Part shown: positions 8,788 to 16,683 of the stretch, one piece after another
Layout: each line of letters begins with the position of its first letter
How positions within the stretch are numbered: the first letter of the stretch is position 1
Origin: a bacterium
Lineage (GTDB): Bacteria > Myxococcota_A > Bradymonadia > REDH01
Length of the DNA stretch: 48,081 nt
Reading direction: 5' to 3'
Assembly: GCA_030427825.1 (NCBI GenBank)
Contig: JAUICO010000025.1
Location: 1 to 48,081, forward strand
Program-made: the position numbers and the translations under genes
The notes under the pieces: generated by a model
What the model was told of the DNA's origin: nothing
Database searches by the model: none
What the model saw: only the letters and a program-made list of their open reading frames with translations

Positions 8788-9332
8788 TGAATAGAGTCTT
8801 TGTTGCAGGAGCCGCGATTTCGATGCTGCTTTGTGTGCTCGCGGGATGCCGAAAAGGCGTCGCTGAACCGTCGACGCCCGCGTGGGTCGCCGAATGTCAG
8901 TCGATATGGAGTGAAGCCGGCAATCTCGCGCCGGAGCAGCGCCGTGGATCGGTCGCGTCGGCGTGCTTCTCCTGGATTTCGGATGACGACTGTCGCGGCG
9001 AGGTTGGCGCCGGCGTGGATCCTGTATCGTGTCGTGCACACTACTGTGCGTCCGCTCAGCTCCCCCACCTGGACGCATACTGCGATGACCCGGCCCATGC
9101 TCCGCTGAGCATTGTGGGCTACATGATCGCCGACATGGCCATCCAGGAGGGAGTCGCCGGCGATGGGGCGGCTGCCGCGGAGACGTGGTTGGCGTTTGAG
9201 CGCACGCTGAGCGAAGCGGGTCCTTCCGAGATCATGCGGCTCACCTATCATCAGGGCGTGGAGTGGTTCGAAAGCGCCCATCCCGAGCTCGCTGTAGCGG
9301 CGGTGTACATCACGACGGTGCCGACGCACTGA
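8784..9332 (+). CDS. Small Cys-containing lipoprotein of unknown function
   Basis: A 182-residue protein with a signal peptide ending in the lipobox VLAGC, so it should be lipid-anchored. The mature part contains six or so Cys (ECQS, ACFSW, DDCRG, SCRAHYC, AYCDD) in the first half, suggesting disulfides, and a mostly helical second half ending in YITTVPTH. No known domain was recognised. It overlaps the UDP-sugar pyrophosphorylase by 4 bases, so the two are probably translationally coupled. It is the first of five lipoprotein genes in a row but is separated from the other four by an 85-base gap with a hairpin. Confidence 0.75.
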   Translation: MMNRVFVAGAAISMLLCVLAGCRKGVAEPSTPAWVAECQSIWSEAGNLAPEQRRGSVASACFSWISDDDCRGEVGAGVDPVSCRAHYCASAQLPHLDAYCDDPAHAPLSIVGYMIADMAIQEGVAGDGAAAAETWLAFERTLSEAGPSEIMRLTYHQGVEWFESAHPELAVAAVYITTVPTH

Positions 9333-9348
9333 CCAGGTGCGCGGTCTC

Positions 9349-9376
9349 TTTCGTGGCGTTGAATTATCCCACGAAA
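9349..9376. promoter_or_regulatory. Inverted repeat flanking an AT-rich core
   Basis: TTTCGTGG (9349-9356) and CCACGAAA (9369-9376) are perfect complements separated by 12 bases that contain the locally AT-rich TTGAATTAT. It lies 16 bases after the stop of the first lipoprotein and 41 before the start of the next. There is no T-run after it on the plus strand, so an operator around a -10-like core or a processing hairpin is as likely as a terminator. Confidence 0.4.
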
Positions 9377-9417
9377 CAGGTCATGCTGTCGGGGCCCGGA
9401 CCCGGACAGAGCGAGCC

Positions 9418-10986
9418 ATGCACCACAGTAGATTCTCCATCGTGCGCCGAACACGCCACGAAGCCCCTGTCTGCCTGCGTTTGCCGCTCATCGCGGCGGC
9501 GGTGGTCGCGCTGCTGCTGGGGGGGTGTGAGAGCGGGGACGGCGGGCCGGATCTTGATGCCGGCGACCTGAGTGACCTCGACGGGGCAGATGGCTCTGAC
9601 AGCGCGATGGATGGGGAGACGGACGGCGACGCCGATGCTGACGTAGATGCCGTAGATGCCGAGCTGGATGCCTTTGATGCTGAGACGGACTCCTGTGACT
9701 CTGCTGATTGCGACGTCATCGATGATCCGCCCCTGGATGATGGTGGCGAAGAGTGCGAGGCGATTATCGATTTTTCGACGACGCCGCCGGACCCGAACGT
9801 TGAGGCGGTGGACAGCAACCCGGGTCCCGACGCGCCTGTCCTGCGTCTCGGCGTATCCAGAGACGCGTTCATGGCGGCAGACTCCGGCGACGCCGCGTTG
9901 ATCGAGTGGGGCATTCAAGGTGGATTTCACGTCTATGGCGGCGTTGAGATTTCCGGGCTTGATGCCGCGCCTACAGTAGAGCAGGTGTATTGGATCACGA
10001 TCTGTTCGAGCTGCGGCGACGGCCTTCGGGTTGGCGATGAAGCCTGCGATCCCGGCAGAGACGTCGGCTGCACCGACAGCTGCGAGGATGTGTGCGGAAA
10101 CGGCGTCGTGGACGCGGACACCGGCGAGACCTGTGACCCCGGACCGACCAGTAACGAGGACTGCGACTGGGACTGCACCGTGCCCCGGTGTGGAGACATG
10201 GCGGTCAATCGCGCGGCCGGCGAGGAGTGCGAGCCGGCTCCCGGCGGCGACGCGTTCTGCGACATCGACTGTACGCGACCCGCATGCGGGGACGGCGTCG
10301 TGAACGAAGAAGCCGGCGAGATCTGCGACCCCGGCGGCGGTGATGATGTGGACCCCGCGGCCTGTAGAACCGGGTGTCCGACGCCGGTCTGTGGCAACGG
10401 CGCTGTCGAAGACGGTGAAGACTGTGAACCGCCGAGCGTCGGTGAGTGCAGCGCGGCGTGCCGCCTGCCCTACTGCGGCGACGGTATGGTAAACGGCGAT
10501 GAAGACTGTGACGCGGCGGGAACGACTCCCACCTGTGACGGGGACTGCACGCCGGTTGCGTGTGGCGATGGCTTCGTCAACGCGCTCACTGAACGTTGCG
10601 ATGACGGCGCCGGCAACGGGCAGCCGGGGCGTTGCAACGACACGTGCAGCGGCACCACAGCCCCTTCGTGTGGCAACGACGTGGTCGAGTGGGGTGAGCA
10701 ATGTGACGGCGATTCTGCCGATTGCGGGTCCGATTGCCTCTACACGACCTGCAACGAGGAGATTCTGGCGCAGATCTATGTCGGCGAACGCGAGTTGAAC
10801 GTGGTGGACGGTGGGTACGGAAGCTGGGGCAACAACGTGGCCTTCGCGTCCGGTTTGACCCCCGGCGATGTCGAAGGTCGCCCGATCACGCTGCATGCGC
10901 TGGTGCGGACGGCGGATTGTGTGTTCCTGTACGACAGCGTTGACATCGTCCCCACGCAGAACACTTCGTTGTTTGAATCACGGTAG
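9418..10986 (+). CDS. Lipoprotein with eight cysteine-rich CG(D/N)G repeats
   Basis: A 522-residue lipoprotein. The signal peptide ends at LLLGGC. An exceptionally Asp-rich linker follows (about residues 30-110; dozens of Asp and almost no Lys), then a domain of about 90 residues with an I-I-D-F-S start. After it come eight tandem units of the form CG(D/N)G.V..GE.CD with further Cys pairs, as in the myxobacterial cysteine-rich repeat/DUF4215 families. A short 60-residue C-terminal domain follows. The repeats probably form disulfide-bonded rods or binding surfaces. The frame is open from 9337, but ATG at 9418 gives a normal lipoprotein signal; its ribosome site is weak. Only 7 bases separate its stop from the next gene start, so it is the first gene of a four-lipoprotein operon. 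Confidence 0.85.
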   Translation: MHHSRFSIVRRTRHEAPVCLRLPLIAAAVVALLLGGCESGDGGPDLDAGDLSDLDGADGSDSAMDGETDGDADADVDAVDAELDAFDAETDSCDSADCDVIDDPPLDDGGEECEAIIDFSTTPPDPNVEAVDSNPGPDAPVLRLGVSRDAFMAADSGDAALIEWGIQGGFHVYGGVEISGLDAAPTVEQVYWITICSSCGDGLRVGDEACDPGRDVGCTDSCEDVCGNGVVDADTGETCDPGPTSNEDCDWDCTVPRCGDMAVNRAAGEECEPAPGGDAFCDIDCTRPACGDGVVNEEAGEICDPGGGDDVDPAACRTGCPTPVCGNGAVEDGEDCEPPSVGECSAACRLPYCGDGMVNGDEDCDAAGTTPTCDGDCTPVACGDGFVNALTERCDDGAGNGQPGRCNDTCSGTTAPSCGNDVVEWGEQCDGDSADCGSDCLYTTCNEEILAQIYVGERELNVVDGGYGSWGNNVAFASGLTPGDVEGRPITLHALVRTADCVFLYDSVDIVPTQNTSLFESR

Positions 10987-10993
10987 GAGACAG

Positions 10994-12070
10994 ATGCAGC
11001 GAACAAAGCTCATGCCAGCAGGTACAACCCGTGCCGCGTCCTTTGCCTGTTTGTTTGCAGGTGCCCTCTGCCTGAGCGCCTGTCCGGGTGAGGGCGATCC
11101 CGATACCGGCGGCGATTCCGGAACCGATGTCGTGGATGCGTTTGACTCAACGGACAGCGATGTCGGTGACAGCCCGTCGTGGACGACTGCAATTGAAGGC
11201 TATGAGGGCGGGGCTTTCTTGAGCGTGTGGGGCAGCTCGCCGGAGTCGGTGTATGCTGTCGGCGGTCAGCCGGAAGACGGTATGGTGCTGCATTTCTCGG
11301 ACGGCACCTGGAGCCCGGTCGACACGCCGGAGGGCGAGCTGCTCAACTGGGTGTTTGGCGTCGACGACGAAGTGTGGATTGTCGGCCGCGGCGGCCGTGT
11401 GTTGCGTGACAGTGGCGCCGGCTTCGAGACGGTTCCCATTCTCACGAATCAGGATCTGTGGGGCATCTGGGGGACCGCAGCGGACGATCTCTGGACGGTC
11501 GGAGGCGACGCAGACGATGTCGTGAACCAGGGTGTGGTCTTCCATTGGGACGGCACCGAGTGGAAGGAAGTCTTCCCGCCGATTCTGGACCGGAACGTAC
11601 CGGCCTTCTTTAAGGTGTGGGGTACCGCCGCAGACAACGTGTATGTGGTCGGCGCCGCCGGCTTGTTGCTGCACTGGGACGGCTCCGAGTTTACCCAGGA
11701 GTTCACGGGAACGACGGATGACCTTGTCTCGCTCTGGGGTTGCGACGCGGACAACATCGTGATCAGCGGCGGTCGCTCGAACGGACGCCTGGTTCGGTGG
11801 GCAGGCGGTACATGGACCGCGAGCGATCGTCTGCTGGTTCCCGGATTGAACGGCACCTGGATGAACGACGACTGCGTAACTACATCCGTCGGGATTCGGG
11901 GGACGGCGCTTGAGGTGCCGGCGGCCGGATTTGAATTCGGCCGCGAGAGCAGCGGAACGACCAACGACTTTCACGCGGTGTTTGGAGTTGACGGTGGGCC
12001 TCAGATCGCCGTTGGAGGTACTCTCGGCTCATCACCGCCATGGACCGGTGTGATCGCGGTTAGGGAGTAG
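10994..12070 (+). CDS. WG-repeat beta-propeller lipoprotein
   Basis: A 358-residue lipoprotein with lipobox LSAC and a short Asp/Gly/Thr linker. The body consists of five to six repeats of about 45 residues built on (V/I/L)WG....(D/N)(V/L/I)(Y/W)(V/A/T)VGG, for example SVWGSSPESVYAVGG, GIWGTAADDLWTVGG and KVWGTAADNVYVVG. This pattern is characteristic of a beta-propeller seen often in myxobacterial surface lipoproteins. No catalytic residues are evident, so scaffolding or ligand binding is the likely job. ATG at 10994 is chosen over the longer open frame because TAGGAG lies 5-10 bases upstream. It lies 7 bases after the Cys-rich lipoprotein and 4 bases before the tetraheme gene, whose ribosome site AGGGAG overlaps its last codons. 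Confidence 0.85.
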   Translation: MQRTKLMPAGTTRAASFACLFAGALCLSACPGEGDPDTGGDSGTDVVDAFDSTDSDVGDSPSWTTAIEGYEGGAFLSVWGSSPESVYAVGGQPEDGMVLHFSDGTWSPVDTPEGELLNWVFGVDDEVWIVGRGGRVLRDSGAGFETVPILTNQDLWGIWGTAADDLWTVGGDADDVVNQGVVFHWDGTEWKEVFPPILDRNVPAFFKVWGTAADNVYVVGAAGLLLHWDGSEFTQEFTGTTDDLVSLWGCDADNIVISGGRSNGRLVRWAGGTWTASDRLLVPGLNGTWMNDDCVTTSVGIRGTALEVPAAGFEFGRESSGTTNDFHAVFGVDGGPQIAVGGTLGSSPPWTGVIAVRE

Positions 12071-12074
12071 TCAT

Positions 12075-14486
12075 ATGATGCAAAGGCGAAGTAGCCGTCC
12101 ACGTGGCCGGTACGCAGCGATAATCATAGCCATGTCACTGGCGACCCTCCTGGGTGCCTGCCGGGATGATCCGGAGCCCGAAGAGAAGACGATCGCCTCA
12201 GGGATTTTCGCCCCGATGGGGGAAGTGATGCCCGGGGCCACCGAAGAGCAGGTCCGAACCTTCGGGCGTGGCGAAGAAGTGGCGCGACGTCGCTTCTCGC
12301 CGGAGACCGGTCTCGGCCCGCGCTTCAACGTTACTTTTTGCATCGGTTGCCACGAAAGCCCGGCACCCGGCGGTGGCGCTCCGCGTTACCGCGACTTCTT
12401 CATTCAGGCCCAGCAGACCGGTGACGGCTCAGTGCCCTTCACGTTTCGCGGTGGGATCGCTCACTCGTATTCCGTCGGCGACTATCGGTGGGAAGAGGGT
12501 GACGACGGCGAACCCGGGCAGTGGGTCGGTGACTCGCGCATTCGTCCCGGACTCCTGCCCGGCGCTGACTTCGTAGTTCGAAGAAATGGGACACCGTTTT
12601 ACGGTGTCGGTCTGCTCGCAGAGATCTACGAAGAAGCGATTCTGGCGAACGCGGATCCGAATGACGAAGACGGTGATGGAATCTCGGGACGTCCGAACTA
12701 TGTTGGCACCTTTGTGGGCCGATTCGGGCGGAAGGCTCAAACGGAGAATATCGAAGGCTTCATTCGTGGCCCCATCTTCAACCACCTCGGCATCACCACA
12801 GACCCCCTGACGAATGAGCAGCGGTCGCGCCTGCCGGTGGATTCGAGCGATCCCAGCCTGAACGAAGAGGGCAACTCGGTTAGCGAGTCGGAGCTTCGAA
12901 CGCGCTCATCTGCGCAGGTGGGTCTCGTAGGCGAGCGGGTTACAGACTCAGACGACGCGCCGGACCCGGAGTTGAGCACAGAAGACCTCTTTGATCTGGT
13001 CAGCTATTCGATGCTCCTCGCGGTTCCTGCTCCGGAGCCACCCACGGCCCAGACCCTACGCGGCGAAGAACTCTTTCACGAGATGGCCTGCGCGAGCTGC
13101 CATGTACCCACACTGGAAGCTCCGCGTGGCTTGATTCCTCTGTACAGCGACCTGCTGATTCATGACATGGGGCCCGGGCTCGATGACGGGTTCAAGATGG
13201 CTGACGCCGAGGGCTTTGAGTGGCGAACTCAGCCGCTATGGGGCGTCGTCGCCACCGATCCGTATATGCACGACGGCAGCGCAGACACCCTCGATGAGGC
13301 GATCCTACTGCACGGTGGCGAAGCACAGGCCTCGCGCGACGCGTATGTCGCGCTCACAAGCTCAGAACAGGAAGACGTCATCGAGTTCCTCAGCTCTCTT
13401 GGCGGCCGAGATCAGGCGTCTGAGGGGCTGCTGCCTCCGAACACGCCGCTGCCCGAAGTTGGCGAGGTCGGTGGTCCCTGGCGAGAGCTTGACGAAGAAG
13501 AGCGAGTTCTCTTCGAAGCGGGCCGCGCGGCATACGATCGCAACATTCACATCAGCCACGGCCTCGGTGACGGATTCAACGGCGACTCCTGCCGTGCGTG
13601 CCACTTCGACCCTGTAATCGGTGGTGCCGGCCCCCTCGGCGTGAACGTCGTCCGCCACGGACGATATGAAGAAGATGGAAGCTTCGCTGAGCCGCCGTGG
13701 GGGACCGCGTTGCCCAAGCTGCCGCTTCCCGGCACGCAGCGTTATGAAGACGACGGAACACACAACCACTACGAGTTTCGCCAGACACCCACCACGCTCG
13801 GCCTCGGGCTGATCGACACCATTTCTGAAGCCGACATCCTCGCCAATGCGGACCCGGACGACCTGGACGGCGACGGAATCCGCGGCATCGCACGCATGAC
13901 ATCCGACGGCCGTGTGGGTCGCTTTGGTTGGAAGGCGGGCATCGCAACGCTCGAAGAGTTTGCTCGTGACGCAACCTCGAACGAGCTGGGTCTTACCCTG
14001 GAACCGGTGGACGGCATGTTGACCGGCGTCGCGGCAGATAGCGACGACGTGGCGGACCCGGAAGCCGATCAGGACTTCGTCGGCGCACTTACCTTCTTCA
14101 TGTCCATGCTTGCCGGACCCCTCCCGGTCGGCAACGACATCGAGGGACGTGAGCTCTTCACTGATATTGGCTGCGCCGATTGCCACATCCCCTCGATGCC
14201 GGGCATCAGCGGCGATGTAATGCTCTACAGCGACCTGTTGTTGCACGTAGTGACTGACGACGAATACGGCGGCGTCTTCGACGGCGACATCGACGGTCGT
14301 CACTACCGAACGGCGCCCCTGTGGGGCATCCGACACACGGCGCCCTACATGCACCACGGGCTCGCATCGACCCTCGAAGCGGCGATCGCAGACCATGGCG
14401 GCGAAGCGACCGCGTCTCGCGAGGCCTACGAGGCGCTGCCCGATGCAGATCAGGTGCGTCTGATAGAGTTCCTCAAGACGCTGTGA
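12075..14486 (+). CDS. Tetraheme lipoprotein: two fused di-heme oxidoreductase (DUF1111) modules
   Basis: An 803-residue predicted c-type cytochrome. The signal ends in lipobox LLGAC (Cys29). Module 1 (about 60-445) has heme motifs CIGCH (89-93) and CASCH (339-343). Module 2 (about 475-803) has CRACH (506-510) and CADCH (700-704). Each module also has the family marks ADP.D.DGDGI (193-203; 592-602), R.R.PLWG-type (RTQPLWG 384-390; RTAPLWG 745-751) and YMH(D/H)G (397-401; 758-762). The family (PF06537, 'thiol oxidoreductase-like', related to MauG-like di-heme enzymes) normally has one module of about 400-500 residues. The duplication gives four predicted hemes on one outer-surface or periplasmic polypeptide, suited to electron transfer or peroxide/thiol redox chemistry; the substrate is unknown. 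It overlaps the next gene by 4 bases. Confidence 0.88.
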   Translation: MMQRRSSRPRGRYAAIIIAMSLATLLGACRDDPEPEEKTIASGIFAPMGEVMPGATEEQVRTFGRGEEVARRRFSPETGLGPRFNVTFCIGCHESPAPGGGAPRYRDFFIQAQQTGDGSVPFTFRGGIAHSYSVGDYRWEEGDDGEPGQWVGDSRIRPGLLPGADFVVRRNGTPFYGVGLLAEIYEEAILANADPNDEDGDGISGRPNYVGTFVGRFGRKAQTENIEGFIRGPIFNHLGITTDPLTNEQRSRLPVDSSDPSLNEEGNSVSESELRTRSSAQVGLVGERVTDSDDAPDPELSTEDLFDLVSYSMLLAVPAPEPPTAQTLRGEELFHEMACASCHVPTLEAPRGLIPLYSDLLIHDMGPGLDDGFKMADAEGFEWRTQPLWGVVATDPYMHDGSADTLDEAILLHGGEAQASRDAYVALTSSEQEDVIEFLSSLGGRDQASEGLLPPNTPLPEVGEVGGPWRELDEEERVLFEAGRAAYDRNIHISHGLGDGFNGDSCRACHFDPVIGGAGPLGVNVVRHGRYEEDGSFAEPPWGTALPKLPLPGTQRYEDDGTHNHYEFRQTPTTLGLGLIDTISEADILANADPDDLDGDGIRGIARMTSDGRVGRFGWKAGIATLEEFARDATSNELGLTLEPVDGMLTGVAADSDDVADPEADQDFVGALTFFMSMLAGPLPVGNDIEGRELFTDIGCADCHIPSMPGISGDVMLYSDLLLHVVTDDEYGGVFDGDIDGRHYRTAPLWGIRHTAPYMHHGLASTLEAAIADHGGEATASREAYEALPDADQVRLIEFLKTL

Positions 14487-15001
14487 GCGTGCGCGCGGCC
14501 CTGTGTTGGTGGGCACCCGCACGCCATATGCTCCTGCTGACCCCGCTCTTTGCGTGTGTGCTCGGTGCCTGCGACGACTCCGAACCCTGCACAGAAGACG
14601 AGCGCGCAATGAGCTTCGAGCGCAACGTGCTCGTGAGCATCGGAGACGCCGAGAGCCTGAACGCCGAGCTCGCGACAACGCCAGTAGAGTCCGCCGCCGG
14701 CTGGCAGTTTCGCACCTGCCTCGCGGATGCTCTGGTCATTGACCCGGAGGCTCACACCGACGGCGACGCGATTCCCCTCTTCATGTGCAACGTGGTACAC
14801 CCGCTCGACCTGATCTGGGTGCGCGAAAGCGAAGTCGCCCACGTAGTCACCAACGCTCCCACCTGCGCGCCGCCCTGCATTCGCTGCCCCCGCTACGGCC
14901 TCGACATCGGCGCAGACTACGTAATCGAGATCCCAGGTGGCACCTCCCAGGCTACCGTTGGCGCAGCAGTGACGATCATGCCACGACAGTTTGAGCAGTA
15001 A
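14483..15001 (+). CDS. Small Cys-rich lipoprotein coupled to the tetraheme gene
   Basis: A 172-residue protein if it starts with GTG at 14483, which overlaps the stop of the tetraheme gene (GTGA). A GTG at 14489 and an ATG at 14528 are alternatives. The N-terminus has Arg residues, a hydrophobic stretch and lipobox VLGAC. The mature part has Cys in EPCTED, RTCLAD, MCNVVH and a cluster PTCAPPCIRCPRYG near the C-terminal third, a C-x3-C-x2-C pattern that could bind metal or form disulfides. No known family was recognised. Its position, overlapping the tetraheme gene at the end of the lipoprotein operon, suggests it is a partner of that protein. Confidence 0.7.
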   Translation: MSVRAALCWWAPARHMLLLTPLFACVLGACDDSEPCTEDERAMSFERNVLVSIGDAESLNAELATTPVESAAGWQFRTCLADALVIDPEAHTDGDAIPLFMCNVVHPLDLIWVRESEVAHVVTNAPTCAPPCIRCPRYGLDIGADYVIEIPGGTSQATVGAAVTIMPRQFEQ

Positions 15002-15015
15002 GCTGCCCCCACACA

Positions 15016-15192
15016 GGAAAGCGCAGCTTTCCGCCGGGGGTCCGTAGGGGGTCCGCAGGGGGCGAGAGCCCCTTGCGCAGAGCGCGAGAAGCAATGGAGT
15101 CCGATTGCCGGTGGCAATCGAGCGACAGCGGTAGTGCTGATCGCGTAGCGAGCAGTCTCGCATCTCTCCCGCATCACCGCAGATCTCATCTG
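15016..15192. other. Row of five short-loop hairpins between a lipoprotein gene and ttcA
   Basis: The 226-base gap 15002-15227 has no plausible gene but contains five consecutive stem-loops. (1) GGAAAGC/GCTTTCC, loop GCA, 15016-15032. (2) CGCAGGGGGC/GCCCCTTGCG, loop GAGA (a GNRA tetraloop), 15054-15077. (3) CGATTGCC/GGCAATCG, loop GGT, 15102-15120. (4) CTGATCGC/GCGAGCAG with one mismatch, loop GTA, 15137-15155. (5) CAGAT/ATCTG, loop CTC, 15180-15192. An 11-base G-rich unit is repeated at 15036-15046 and 15047-15057. The density of perfect arms argues for a structured RNA, a processed leader or a compound terminator; which of these cannot be told from sequence alone. Confidence 0.55.
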
Positions 15193-15227
15193 GCGCGGTC
15201 ATCGCAATCGGTGTACAGCGCCGCGCC

Positions 15228-16085
15228 ATGGGAAGTGCCCTTGAACATCGACTTCTGAACCGTCTGCAGCGTGCGAGTAAAGAGTACGGGCTGCTGGCGC
15301 CTGACGACCGCGTGATGGTGTGCATGTCGGGAGGCAAGGACTCGTACGCGCTGCTGCGTCTGCTGATGGTGATGCAGAAGCGCCTGCCCTTTGACCTGTC
15401 GATCGTGGCGGTGAACCTGGACCAGGCGCACCCGGGCTTCCCGAAGGACGTGTTGCCGCGCTACTTCGAAGAGGTCGGCGTCGAGTGGCGGGTGATCGAG
15501 CGGGATACACTCTCGATCGTCAAAGAGAAGATCCCTGAGGGTGGCACCTACTGCTCCCTGTGTTCACGGCTTCGCCGTGGCATCCTATACGATACGGCGA
15601 CGGAGCTGGGAGCGACGAAGATCGCGCTTGGCCATCACATGGACGACATCATCGAAACCGCGCTTCTGAATCTCTTTTTCGGGGGAAAGATCGGCGCGAT
15701 GCCGCCGAAGCTGCTGTCGGATGACGGTCGTCACGTAGTGATTCGCCCGCTCTCTTTTGTGCCGGAGCAGTGGATCGAAGAGTACTCCGAAGAGCAGCAG
15801 TTTCCGATCATCCCCTGCAACCTGTGTGGTTCTCAGGAGACCCTGCAGCGGCAGAACATGAAGCAGCTCGTGAATCAGCTGTGCGAGAGCAATCCCCTCG
15901 TGCGCGGGAACATGTTGGCGGCGCTGAAGAACGTTTCTCCGTCGCATCTGCTGGACAAAGACCTGTACGCGGCCTGCGGTGTTGCGACGGATCGCGGCAC
16001 GGGCCGGACGCCGGTCAACAGCCCGGCGGCGCTGGAAGACGAGATCTCTCTGCTGCAACTGGCCGAAGGGCTTGAGGGCGCATGA
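15228..16085 (+). CDS. ttcA: tRNA 2-thiocytidine(32) synthetase TtcA
   Basis: A 285-residue cytoplasmic Fe-S enzyme that thiolates cytidine 32 of certain tRNAs using ATP. The PP-loop SGGKDS is at 34-39. The cluster-binding cysteines are in CSLC (Cys109, Cys112) and PCNLC (Cys197, Cys200), matching the C-x2-C plus distal Cys arrangement of TtcA. HHMDDIIET and NPLVRGNMLAAL are further family marks. The length fits TtcA. No good ribosome site precedes the ATG at 15228; the hairpin row upstream may matter for its expression. It overlaps the next membrane-protein gene by 4 bases (ATGA). Confidence 0.9.
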   Translation: MGSALEHRLLNRLQRASKEYGLLAPDDRVMVCMSGGKDSYALLRLLMVMQKRLPFDLSIVAVNLDQAHPGFPKDVLPRYFEEVGVEWRVIERDTLSIVKEKIPEGGTYCSLCSRLRRGILYDTATELGATKIALGHHMDDIIETALLNLFFGGKIGAMPPKLLSDDGRHVVIRPLSFVPEQWIEEYSEEQQFPIIPCNLCGSQETLQRQNMKQLVNQLCESNPLVRGNMLAALKNVSPSHLLDKDLYAACGVATDRGTGRTPVNSPAALEDEISLLQLAEGLEGA

Positions 16086-16660
16086 GCTCTGCGGCGACCG
16101 ACTCCATCGACGAGTCTGATACCGGCGCCATGTGGATAGGCATGTGGGGTGCCGGTGGCGCAGCGTTCCTGCTCGCGACCAGCGTGTGGCGTCTGGCGCC
16201 CCTCGCCTGGGAGCCCGTGGTCGGCGATCCGGGCATGAACACATTTCAGTGGGCGCTGTACATCGGCTTTGCGGCCTTCAACGCCTGGGCCGAGGGGTAT
16301 CGTGGCTTCCAGCTGAAGATGTCGCCCCACGTTGCGTCACGAGCGCTGTATCTGAGCCGCAACCCGACACCGCTGCGCGTGTTGTTGGCGCCTCTCTTCT
16401 GCATCTCGCTCTTCGGCGCGAAGCGTCGCCGGCTGGTGACGCGATATGCTATTCTGCTGGTGATCATCTGCCTGATCGTGGCGGTGCGCATGCTCGCGCA
16501 ACCCTGGCGGGGTATCATCGATATCGGCGTCGTGATCGGCCTGAGCTGGGGCGCGGCGACTATCCTCTGGTCCTACTACCGGCTGGTCAGCGGTGACGCG
16601 GATCCGGTGGATCCGGACATTCCGGGCTATGACTTCGAGCCGTCTGCCGAGAGAAACTGA
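16082..16660 (+). CDS. Small polytopic membrane protein of unknown function
   Basis: A 192-residue protein with an acidic N-terminus and four to five predicted membrane segments at about 17-38, 56-75, 97-113, 121-138 and 144-160, connected by short basic loops such as AKRRRLVTR. The C-terminal tail is acidic with the string DADPVDPDIPGYD. It has no recognised domain. It overlaps ttcA by 4 bases, so it is probably cotranslated with it; a functional link is not implied by any motif. It converges with the TraB-family gene across 23 bases that include the small inverted repeat ACGGC...GCCGT at 16661-16678. Confidence 0.75.
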   Translation: MSSAATDSIDESDTGAMWIGMWGAGGAAFLLATSVWRLAPLAWEPVVGDPGMNTFQWALYIGFAAFNAWAEGYRGFQLKMSPHVASRALYLSRNPTPLRVLLAPLFCISLFGAKRRRLVTRYAILLVIICLIVAVRMLAQPWRGIIDIGVVIGLSWGAATILWSYYRLVSGDADPVDPDIPGYDFEPSAERN

Positions 16661-16683
16661 ACGGCGGCTGATTGCCGTGAAGC

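Noticed and set aside
8035..9329. Two overlapping minus-strand open frames opposite the UDP-sugar pyrophosphorylase and lipoprotein
   Set aside because: They overlap confident plus-strand genes and have composition typical of antisense frames in high-GC DNA.
9364..10896. Long minus-strand open frame (510 codons) opposite the Cys-rich lipoprotein
   Set aside because: It is a shadow of the GC-rich plus-strand gene: it lacks a ribosome site and family motifs, and the plus frame has a lipobox and eight clear repeats.
13362..14678. Minus-strand open frame of 438 codons opposite the tetraheme gene
   Set aside because: The plus-strand frame carries four heme motifs and family signatures; the antisense protein is Arg-rich and featureless, typical of a shadow frame.
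15036..15062. CRISPR-like repeat of the G-rich 11-base unit
   Set aside because: The units are directly adjacent, without spacers, and only two full copies exist.
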